A DNA stretch of 64,000 nucleotides, taken from positions 15,919,190 to 15,983,189 of the forward strand of contig CM055887.1 in NCBI GenBank assembly GCA_029582165.1. Direction: 5' to 3'. Both the position numbers and the translations under genes were made by a program. Positions 56,584 through 64,000 of the stretch are shown here, piece after piece; position 1 is the first letter of the stretch; each line of letters starts with the position of its first letter. The notes under the pieces were generated by a model. The model made no database searches and had not been told where the DNA came from. It saw nothing but the letters and a program-made list of their open reading frames with translations. Source of the stretch: Portulaca oleracea (taxonomy: Eukaryota > Streptophyta > Magnoliopsida > Caryophyllales > Portulacaceae).

Positions 56584-58021
56584 TGATAAGTGCTTCTTGT
56601 ATATATGAAAACTTAGTTGTTATGATGAGAAATTTGGGGAATATTTGATTTGATTATATTATTTTATACCCGAATTTCCCATATTACGCTTGGTTTGGAG
56701 TTTGGTGAGTTTTGTAGGGAATTTGTGAAGAATCGATGTAAACCAAGCCAAAAATCAAGTGTAGATCCTAGTTGTGTGCGTAAAGGACCAAGAAGTGAGG
56801 AGTTGGATCACCCAAGGCCCAAACAATGGCCCAAAGAGATCTTAGGCCCGAGTCTGCAGTGGCACGGGTGGTGCCAAAGGAGGCACGGGTAGTGCCTATG
56901 ACCAGAACTTGAAGAAATTTGTGCAGGGAGCTGACACGAGTAGTGCCTGGGGGCCACGGTCCGTGTCACTATGGAGCACAGTCTGCGTCACCCTTGGGAC
57001 GGTCTGTGTCTCTCGTGTCTCTTCATTTTCGGCAGTTTTGAGTTGCAATTTGCCTATATTATGTGATTTCCGGCTGTTTATGGAGGCAATCATCATTCCA
57101 TCATCTTCCATTCCATGCCCTAATCATATCCTTCATTCATCCATATTCCATCCACCATTGAAGATTGAGAGAAGATTAAAGATCGAAGAGCATCTTGAAT
57201 ACACTTTGAAGTGGAGGAGCAAAAGTTCTCCATAGTTGATTCCTAGCAACATTGTTCTTCCCTTTGGTTTATTTCTCATTCTCTGATATATTTTCATATG
57301 CTTTCTAGAATACATTTCAATTGCTTTGTAGTTGCAAACATGAATAGTGAGTAGTTCTTTTAGTTTGGGGGATGAACCTTTGAAGTTGCTTGATGAATTG
57401 ACTTTGTTGGGTTGAATTATCATGAATTTAGTTTGTTTCAGTCTATTTGGTCTTTGAATTGAATTGTTATTGCTTTTGCTTGATCACCAATTGCAAGTAA
57501 ATAGGTTTTTGAATAAAGTACCGAAAGGAGAAGTTTGATTACCCGAAAACCTAGATTAAACTAGTTAAAATTATCTAGACATAGAAGTTTTAATTAGGGT
57601 TCTTGAGATAATTAGATCTTTAACCTTGACTAAATCGAAATAACCACGAAAGTAGGTGCTCGGTTAGTCTTAGCAATTCGCTCTAGTGACAAAATCTCAT
57701 TGCGAAGTGTTTAATGCTATTGTCCAACCTTGATTGTGCAAGTTAATGAAATGAATGTTCAATCCCCATCGTTGAGTCGTTATTTGACTTAGGTTTCATC
57801 CCCTGAACGCCTTTTTACCTTGATTAAATCAGAAAAGTTTGTGTAATATTAGTTTGTTTAGTTCTTGATTGTGATTAGATTTAGAATTAGTTACTTCAAA
57901 CCAAAAACAGATCGACTTAGCGATCAACTAGTAGGCTAGTTCAGTGCGTTGAAAGGAAAAGTCCCTGTGGGAACGACCTTGATTTATGCTACAATTTCAC
58001 CCGTGCACTTGCGGCCTATCA
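56584..58021 (+). repeat. 5' LTR of element G
   Basis: 1,438 bp, TGATAAGTGC...GCGGCCTATCA. Homologous to LTR A. It contains the palindrome cluster 56861-57010 and a TATA-like TATATTA at 57055-57061. Confidence 0.88.
56861..57010. promoter_or_regulatory. Palindrome-doublet cluster in LTR G
   Basis: Copies of GGCACGGTCCGTGCC (imperfect) start at 56861, 56882, 56933, 56953, 56975 and 56996, spaced 21, 51, 20, 22 and 21. The last ends 45 bp upstream of TATATTA. Confidence 0.6.
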
Positions 58022-58027
58022 AGTTTT

Positions 58028-58045
58028 TGGCGCCGTTGCCGGGGA
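58028..58045 (+). other. Primer binding site of element G (tRNA-Asp)
   Basis: TGGCGCCGTTGCCGGGGA, a perfect complement of the 3' end of plant tRNA-Asp as I recall it, six bases after the LTR. Confidence 0.92.
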
Positions 58046-58160
58046 CTTTATCCCTAGCCAGCCACTAAACGAATACCCTAAGGTTGCCTAAGTCATTTAT
58101 TTTCTGTTTTGATTTTCCTTGGTGTTTTTGTTTTTGTCTTGCCAGGATTACTCTACGTGC

Positions 58161-59405
58161 ATGCAAAAGGCTCCACTCTTTGAGTTTGATCCTGAAATCG
58201 AAAGAACCTTTCGCTCCTGGTGAAAGAAGCAAAAGTTAGAGCAAGCCCGGAGAAGACAAGAAGAGAACTCCAAGCGAAAGAATGCCATGTCCGATGGCGG
58301 TGGCGAAGAGCCTAGAATCACGCTTGGCTCCTATGTGATGCCAAATGTCACAAATCAATCCTCCGCCATTAATCCGCCAAGAGTGGCCGCTGATGATTCC
58401 GAGCTGAGGAGTTCACTCATCAATTTGGTGAAGGCCAACCCATTCCATGGCCTCCCCAATGAAGATCCCAACAGGCACCTTCGCCTATTCAACCAAGCAT
58501 GTGAGACCTTTAAGGCAAATGGTGCAACGCCCGATGTAATCAAGCTGCGGTTGTTTCCCTTCTCACTTGAAGGGAAGGCTTGGGAGTGGTTAGATGCTCT
58601 TCCATCAAGCTCTGCCATCACCACTTTTGACCAACTTGCTAGCTTATTCTTGGCGAAGTACTTTCCTCCTAGCAAGTTGACGAGCCTCCGGAATCAAATC
58701 TCAACATTTGTCCAAGAGCCAGATGAGTCCCTCTATGAAGCATGGGAGAGGTTCAAGGACCTCTTACGTCAATGCCCCCACCATGGTTTAGAACCATGGG
58801 TCCCGATACAAGCCTTCTACAACGGGGTGGATGACAACTTGAGGGCCAACATCTTGGCGGCGGCGGGAGGCAACATCATGTCCAAGACAGTGGTAGAACT
58901 TCAAACTTTGATTGAAAAGATGGCAATCAATAGCTACCAGTGGTCAAAGCCCCGTTCCAAGAGGATGGGAGGTAAGTATGAAGTTGGTGCTATTTCTATG
59001 TTGAATGCTAAGTTGGATGCAATGACTAAGAAGATGGATTTGTTGAATGTGAATGCTCCCCCTCCCCAACCATGTGTGTCGTGTCAATCATATGAACATG
59101 AGACCTTGAATTGTTCTAGTGGGTTGGTTAGCAATGAATCGACCGAAGTGGTTAACTATGTTGGTAACCCTTCTAATAGGCAAAACTTTGACCCTTTTTC
59201 CAATACTTACAATCCCGGTTTTAGGTTCCACCCGAACTTTTCTTACCGGAACAATAACCAAATGGGTCAACCCCAAGGACAAAGACAACCCCAAGCACCT
59301 CCACCACAAGCTGCCCAAAAGCCTAACCTAGAGACCATGATACAAGCTTTGATGTTGTCTCAACAACAACACCAAAAACGGCAACTTGAGCATCAACAAA
59401 GATAA
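58161..59405 (+). CDS. Gag of element G
   Basis: By comparison with A, gag starts at ATG 58161 (MQKAPLFEFDPEIERTF), but a TGA at 58221 interrupts it. The remaining open frame 58287-59405 (372 codons) starts MSDGGGEEPRITLGSYVMPN. The gag domain spans about residues 30-200 (SSLINLVKANPFHGLPNED, LRLFPFSLEGKAWEWLDALP, DESLYEAWERFKDLLRQCPH). The CCHC knuckle is intact (CVSCQSYEHETLNC, near 59080). A Gln/Pro-rich tail leads to a TAA at 59403, after which pol continues in the same frame. Confidence 0.9.
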
Positions 59406-61358
59406 GATGAGGTGATTAAGGCCTTAGCTACTAAAGTTGACCTTATGAGCACCCACACTCAAATGCTTGAGAATCAAATTTCCATTCAAGCTAGTACCTC
59501 CACTACCCTTCCGGGAATGCTTCCCGGAAAGCCCGAACCTAACCCTAAGGAACACTGCCAAGCCATAACCTTAAGGAGTGGGACACAATTGGAGGGGCCT
59601 AAAGAACCTAGGATTGAGCATGTGGTGATTGATGTGCCTAAAGGTGTTGAAAATGATGTGATTGATGCTGAGAATGTTGTGGTTGATGAGGAGGTGTCTC
59701 GGCCCTCCAAAGATTTTGGGATTGATGTTAATGTGCAAAAGGAGAAAGAGCCTCTTAATGACCCACCGAAAACTCCCCAAAGGATTTTTACTCCGCCCGT
59801 GCCTTTCCCTCAAAGATTGGCTAGGGCTAAACTTGACAAACAATTTGGGAAGTTCTTGGAGGTCATCAAGAAGCTCGAGATTAGCATACCATTCACCGAG
59901 GCCTTGTCTCAAATGCCCGCCTATGCCAAATTTTTGAAAGAAATTTTAAGCAACAAGAGAAAGCTAGAAGAGCATGAGACAATGGCTTCGACTAACCATT
60001 ATAGCGCCGCGATCCAAAACAAGCTTCCTCCTGAGCTTAAGGATCCCGGTAGCTTCACCATTCCATGTGTTGTAGGGAACATTTTCATTGATCGAGCTTT
60101 GTGTTATTTGGGGTCGAGTGTGAACTTGATGCCCTTTTCTTTGTCTCAAAAACTTGGTATGGGTGAGCTGAAACCCACTACCATGTCCCTACAACTTGCT
60201 GGCCGTTCTGTGAAATACCCTTTGGGTATACTTGAGGATGTCCTTATCAAGGTGGGTGACATCTTTGTGCTTGTTAACTTTGTGATACTTGATATGAATG
60301 AGGATTTGCGCACCTCAATCATTCTTGGAAGGCCTTTCTTGGCCACTTCGGGGTGTTGTGTTGATGTGAAAAATGGCAAGATGACTTTTGATGTGGGAAG
60401 TGATAAGATTGAGTTTAATGTGAATAAAGCTTCCAAATTTCCTTCTATTTCCGATGATTGTAACTTCGTTGATTCGATTGAGGGAATAGTTAGGGAACAT
60501 GAGACTAACCATTGGCTAAGTGATGATCCACTTGAGCTATGTTTGTTGTTTTGTGACTATTTGCAGGATGACAACCCCGAGGTTGCAATTTGTGCAAAGT
60601 TGTTGGAAGCATCCCCACCATTTCCTCCGGGGTTTGCCAAGATTGAGAAGCTGGAGGAGGAAGAAGAGCCTACACATGCTGTGAAAAAGACTCCGGAAGT
60701 GGAATTGAAGCCTCTTCTATCTTCTTTGAGGTATGAGTTTCTAGGTCCTAATTCTACATATCCTGTCATTGTGAATGCAAACTTAAACAAATATGAAAAT
60801 GCTTTGTTGGAAGTTCTAAGATTGCATCGCAATGCCATAGGATACACTCTTGATGACCTAAAGGGAATTCACCCTTCGTTTTGCGTGCATCGCATCCTCA
60901 TGGAGGAAAATCATAAGCCATCCATTGAGCATCAAAGGAGGCTTAACCCCACCATGAAAGATGTTGTGAAAAAAAAGGTCTTGAAATTGTTGAAGGCCGG
61001 TATTATCTACCCTATCTCCGATAGTGAGTGGGTAAGCCCGGTCCATGTTGTGCCTAAAAAGGGGGGAATGACTGTTGTGAAAAATGATAAAAATGAATTA
61101 ATCCCCACTAGAACGGTAACGGGTCGACGAATGTGTATTGACTATAGGAAATTGAACAAAGCCACCCGAAAAGACCATTTTCCCCTTCCTTTTGTAGACC
61201 AAATGCTAGAGAGACTTGCAAAGAATTCCCATTTTTGCTACCTAGATGGCTATTCCGGATTTTTCCAAATCCCGATTCACCCAAAAGACCAAGAGAAAAC
61301 CACTTTTACTTGTCCTTATAGAACTTTTGCATCGGATAATGCCTTTCGGGTTGTGTAA
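59406..61358 (+). CDS. Pol N-terminus, protease and RT start of element G
   Basis: Open for about 648 codons. The linker has AITLRSGTQLEGPKEPR. Protease: RALCYLGSSVNLMPFSLSQK, where the catalytic Asp expected before LG is Tyr, then IILGRPFLATSGCCVDVKNG. RT begins near residue 530 ([58 protein letters not shown]). The frame shifts near 61330 and ends in an artefactual tail, so RT is split before its catalytic motif. Confidence 0.9.
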   Translation, partial: DEVIKALATKVDLMSTHTQMLENQISIQASTSTTLPGMLPGKPEPNPKEHCQAITLRSGTQLEGPKEPRIEHVVIDVPKGVENDVIDAENVVVDEEVSRPSKDFGIDVNVQKEKEPLNDPPKTPQRIFTPPVPFPQRLARAKLDKQFGKFLEVIKKLEISIPFTEALSQMPAYAKFLKEILSNKRKLEEHETMASTNHYSAAIQNKLPPELKDPGSFTIPCVVGNIFIDRALCYLGSSVNLMPFSLSQKLGMGELKPTTMSLQLAGRSVKYPLGILEDVLIKVGDIFVLVNFVILDMNEDLRTSIILGRPFLATSGCCVDVKNGKMTFDVGSDKIEFNVNKASKFPSISDDCNFVDSIEGIVREHETNHWLSDDPLELCLLFCDYLQDDNPEVAICAKLLEASPPFPPGFAKIEKLEEEEEPTHAVKKTPEVELKPLLSSLRYEFLGPNSTYPVIVNANLNKYENALLEVLRLHRNAIGYTLDDLKGIHPSFCVHRILMEENHKPSIEHQRRLNPTMKDVVKKKVLKLLKAGIIYPISDSEWVSPVHVVPKKGGMTVVKNDKNELIPTRTVTGRRMCIDYRKLNKATRKDHFPLPFVDQMLERLAKNSHFCYLDGYSGFFQIPIHPKDQEKTTFTCPYRTFASDNAFRVV

Positions 61359-61958
61359 TGCACCCGCTACTTTTCAAAGATGTATGATGGCTATATTCTC
61401 CCAATTTATTGAGGACATAATGGAGGTTTTATGGATGATTTTTCAGTTTGTAGCACCTCATTTGAACATTGTTTAAATAATTTGAAAAAGGTGCTAAATC
61501 GATGTGAAGAAGTTAACTTGGTCTTCAATTGGGAAAAGTGCCATTTTATGGTGCAAGAGGGGGTAGTTCTTGGTCATGTTGTTTCATCTAAGGGCATTGA
61601 AGTTGATAGAGCAAAAGTGGAGGTGATTGAAAAATTGTTGCCACCAAATTCTGTAAAGGGTGTGAGGAGTTTTCTTGGACATGTTGGTTTTTACCGGCGG
61701 TTCATAAAAGATTTTTCAAAAATTGCAAAACCTCTCACCCAATTACTCATCAAAGATGTGCCCTTTGACTTTAATGAAGAGTGTTTGAGTGCTTTTCTCA
61801 GGTTGAAGAAAGCTTTGGTCACCGCTCCCATCGTACAAGCACCGGATTGGGATTTGCCCTTTGAAGTGATGTGCGACGCAAGCGATCATGCGGTGGGGGC
61901 TGTTTTGGGGCAAAGGAAGGACAACAAGCCCTATGTGATTTACTATTGAAGGAAGACG
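61359..61958 (+). pseudogene. RT catalytic part of element G (frameshifted)
   Basis: The frame moves to 61246-61476 ([20 protein letters not shown]) and, after a base loss near 61425, to 61431-61949 with MDDFSVCSTSFEHCLNNLKK (catalytic MDD), [40 protein letters not shown] and the start of RNase H (DASDHAVGAVLGQRKDNKP). A TGA at 61947 interrupts RNase H. Confidence 0.88.
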
Positions 61959-63119
61959 TTGGATGGTGCTCAAGTTAATTATGCCACCACCGAGAAAGAG
62001 TTCTTAGCGGTTGTCTTCGCTTTGGACAAATTCCGCTCCTATTTGATCAATTTCAAGGTGATTGTTTTCACGGATCATGCTGCTCTACGACACCTTTTGA
62101 CTAAGGCGGATTCTAAGCCTCACCTCATTCGATGGGTCCTCTTACTCCAAGAGTTTGACCTCGAGATCCGAGACAAACCGGGATTGCAAAATGTGGTGGC
62201 CGATCATCTTTCAAGATTGCAACTTGAGGCTCAAAGCGATGATGATATTCCCATTGATGATTCCTTCCCATATGAACAACTCTTTGTTCTTGCTCATCAA
62301 GTCACCCCTTGGTATGCGGATATAGTGAACTTCATTGTTAGTGGAGTACTTCCCTGGGAGATGTCATGGCAACAAAAGAAGAGGTTTGTCTCCGAGTTGA
62401 GGAGATATGTTTGGGAGGAACCTCTACTTTACAAGCTTTGTGGGCATGGAGTGTATAGAAGATGCTTGCCAGAAGATGAAGTTCAAAGTGTGCTCCACCA
62501 TTGTCATGTCGCTACTTGTGGTGGTCATTTTAGCACCGACAAGGCCATTGCAAAGGTGCTCCAAGCCGGGTTCTATTGGCCTACACTCTCCAAGGATGTG
62601 AGAAGTTTTGTGCTCTCATGTGACAAGTGCCAAAGAACCGGGAGTATTTCCAAGAGGAATGAGATGCCCCAACATTACATTGTAGAGGTGGAACTCTTTG
62701 ATGTGTGGGGGATAGACTTCATGGGTCCCTTCCCTCCTTCTCACAACAACCTCTACATATTAGTGGCGATCGATTATGTTTCGAAGTGGGTTGAGGCAAT
62801 TGCAACACCCACCAATGATTCCAAGGTGGTGATTAAGTTCCTCAAGAAGATCTTTGCAAGATTTGGAACTCCAAGGGCCTTATTGAGTGACAACGACACT
62901 CATATTTGCAATCGGTCTCTTGATGCTCTTCTAGCCAAGTATGGGGTAACACATCGAGTTGCTACACCATATCATCCCCAAACTAGTGGCCAAGTGGAGC
63001 TTTCTAATCGGGAAATCAAGAGCATTTTGGAGAAGACGGTCAACCGTTCAAGGAAGGATTGGTCTCTTAAGTTAGATGATGCAAAAAATAAAGAGAGAAA
63101 AGAAGAAAAGAAAAAATAA
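61959..63119 (+). CDS. RNase H and truncated integrase of element G
   Basis: 386 codons. RNase [30 protein letters not shown] and VVADHLSRL. Integrase: zinc-binding HCH...GGH and [15 protein letters not shown]. Core with Asp in [17 protein letters not shown], Asp in [11 protein letters not shown] and Glu in [16 protein letters not shown], so the catalytic triad is retained. Homology stops after WSLKLDDA (63076), where B continues for about 110 more residues. The last 14 codons are a lysine-rich read-through into non-coding DNA. The integrase C-terminal domain is deleted. Confidence 0.9.
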   Translation: MDGAQVNYATTEKEFLAVVFALDKFRSYLINFKVIVFTDHAALRHLLTKADSKPHLIRWVLLLQEFDLEIRDKPGLQNVVADHLSRLQLEAQSDDDIPIDDSFPYEQLFVLAHQVTPWYADIVNFIVSGVLPWEMSWQQKKRFVSELRRYVWEEPLLYKLCGHGVYRRCLPEDEVQSVLHHCHVATCGGHFSTDKAIAKVLQAGFYWPTLSKDVRSFVLSCDKCQRTGSISKRNEMPQHYIVEVELFDVWGIDFMGPFPPSHNNLYILVAIDYVSKWVEAIATPTNDSKVVIKFLKKIFARFGTPRALLSDNDTHICNRSLDALLAKYGVTHRVATPYHPQTSGQVELSNREIKSILEKTVNRSRKDWSLKLDDAKNKERKEEKKK

Positions 63120-63307
63120 TAATAAAAAGTGATTGAGAGTGAGTGGAAAAATAAAAGTGAGTGAGTTGAAAATAAATGAGTGAAAAGAATTAGTGTGGAG
63201 AAGGATGGATTGTAAAAAAGTGAGAGAAATTCAAGAAAAAAATGCATAATTGAGAGTTGGGAGAGTTTTAGGGATCGAACTCAAGACCATACAAGGTGAA
63301 AGGAAGC
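63077..63307 (+). other. Purine-rich non-coding segment after the integrase break
   Basis: A run of A/G-rich sequence (AAAGAGAGAAAAGAAGAAAAG and similar) with no gene. The join to integrase at 63076 marks a deletion of the integrase C-terminus. Confidence 0.6.
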
Positions 63308-63415
63308 AGCACGGGTAGTGCCTACATGGGCACGAGTCGTGCGCCCCTCCGGCAGCCCAAAAATTTGTCAGGTAACTGGGGCACGGTCCGTGCCTAAGGT
63401 GGCACCGTCCGTGTC
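63308..63415. promoter_or_regulatory. Internal palindrome-doublet cluster of G
   Basis: Doublets at 63308/63329 and 63380/63401, each exactly 21 bp apart and 72 bp from one another, with the G-family word (GGCACGGTCCGTGCC perfect at 63380). Its place after pol parallels the internal cluster of B at 18210-18474. Confidence 0.6.
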
Positions 63416-64000
63416 TCACTCGAAAACCCTAAAAAAAAATCAGCTGATTTTTCCTTATTTCCTTCCTGATTCGGTCCGTGCCTTCCTTCTCCCTCCCATT
63501 CTCGCATATCCCCTTCGCTTCGCCCAGCCCTTCGCACTCGCCCAACCTCTGTGCGCAAGCCCACGCCTCTCGCTCGCCCCATTCCTCATCCCTTCTCCTC
63601 TTGTTCACCCAACACCATCCTGCATCCGCACCATCAACCCACACAAATCCCACTCCACTTTCCTTCACACAACACCACAAAGTACACAACGCACGCCCTT
63701 TTTCTCCCTAAACCCTAATTACTCCAAGTTCTCCTATTTTCTTCTCAATTTCTCTTGTAAAAGATTTGATTCTTGTTTCTTTTTAGTTTTCTTTGCTCAA
63801 TTTGCTGATTTTTGAGATTCATTGTCTTGGTTTTTGAATTTAGGGTTTCTTGTGCTTAATTGATTTGGTTTGGTTTGGTTGGTGCCCAATTCAATTACTA
63901 AGGTTAATTCGAACCCTATTGCTATTTTGGTGTGAATTGTTCAACTTTGTTTCGATTGAATTGATTGGAGACTAATTTGAATGCTTTGGGTTTGATTGTG
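63416..64000 (+). other. Pyrimidine-rich leader-like segment of G
   Basis: C/T-rich sequence with CCCTAAACCCTAATTACTCC, then T-rich sequence to the window end. It resembles the leader before the third ORF of B. Open frames here (for example 63318-63815) are compositionally biased and show no protein family. A third ORF, if present, lies beyond the window. Confidence 0.45.

Larger units (their letters stand above)
56584..64000 (+). mobile_element. Element G: Athila-like Ty3/gypsy element (continues past the right edge)
   Basis: 5' LTR 56584-58021, tRNA-Asp primer site, gag, protease, RT, RNase H, integrase truncated at 63076, then a non-coding segment with a palindrome cluster. No 3' LTR in the window. 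It is the closest relative of element A. Several stops and frameshifts make it non-autonomous now. Confidence 0.88.

Noticed and set aside
58028..58045. tRNA gene fragment at the primer site
   Set aside because: The match covers only the 18-base acceptor end and lies just inside an LTR, as a primer binding site does. There is no tRNA body.
63318..63815. 165-codon plus-strand frame at the right end
   Set aside because: A low-complexity Ser/Pro/Phe composition from C/T-rich DNA, starting inside the palindrome cluster. No family recognised.

Overview
The window is plant nuclear DNA, most likely from a eudicot, and consists of nested retrotransposons. All recognisable large reading frames belong to Ty3/gypsy (Athila-like and Tat/Ogre-like) or Ty1/copia elements. 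These have tRNA-type primer sites, TG...CA LTRs and, in one case, a clean 5-bp target duplication. The only host gene sequence I recognise is one exon of the starch enzyme DPE1 near the left edge. No rRNA or tRNA gene, CRISPR array or bacterial feature was found.

Layout. 1-830: host-like DNA with a DPE1 exon (349-419). 831-3951: element A, Athila-like, minus strand, 5' LTR plus broken gag, ending in a fold-back inverted repeat. 3952-6270: element D, minus strand, an LTR with a primer site and a gag stub. 6271-12404 and 26372-27760: element C, a decayed Tat/Ogre-like element on the minus strand, split by element B. 12405-26371: element B, a complete 14-kb Athila-like element on the minus strand (TSD GCTTC) with gag, protease, RT/RNase H, integrase and an env-position ORF. 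27761-37695: four head-to-tail units of the long LTR of C, carrying microsatellites, a MITE and a small Pack-MULE-like transposon with a captured gene fragment. 37696-38624: AT-rich DNA with a MITE-like element. 38625-47035: a copia element, plus strand, with two 747-bp LTRs and a third ORF after pol. 48104-54574: element F, a non-autonomous LTR element, minus strand, with one ORF of unknown function. 54575-56583: AT-rich remnants. 56584 to the right edge: element G, Athila-like, plus strand, with LTR, gag and pol, truncated in integrase.

The observation I rate highest is a shared promoter-like architecture. The LTRs of A/G, B, D and F each carry a cluster of 14-16 bp imperfect palindromes. 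The word differs by family: GGCACGGTCCGTGCC, ACCGTGGCCACGGT plus GTAGCGCCCGCTAC, GTCACGGCCGTGAC, and TGACTCGGGCGAGTCA. The design is the same: palindromes come in doublets spaced 20-22 bp (mostly 21), doublets usually recur every 63-83 bp, and the cluster lies about 45-90 bp upstream of a TATA-like sequence in the sense direction. B has a second cluster between pol and its env-position ORF, followed by a pyrimidine-rich leader, a plausible leader intron and the ORF start. G has a matching cluster after pol. This looks like a modular enhancer/promoter with an internal copy for the third ORF. I know of no description of it, but the function is inference.

Other relations: F and B share a primer site and a roughly 1.6-kb 3' internal region although their LTRs and coding regions differ, so F may be mobilised by a B-like partner. 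Most coding regions carry stops and frameshifts, so the elements look largely inactive. B is probably the youngest large insertion.
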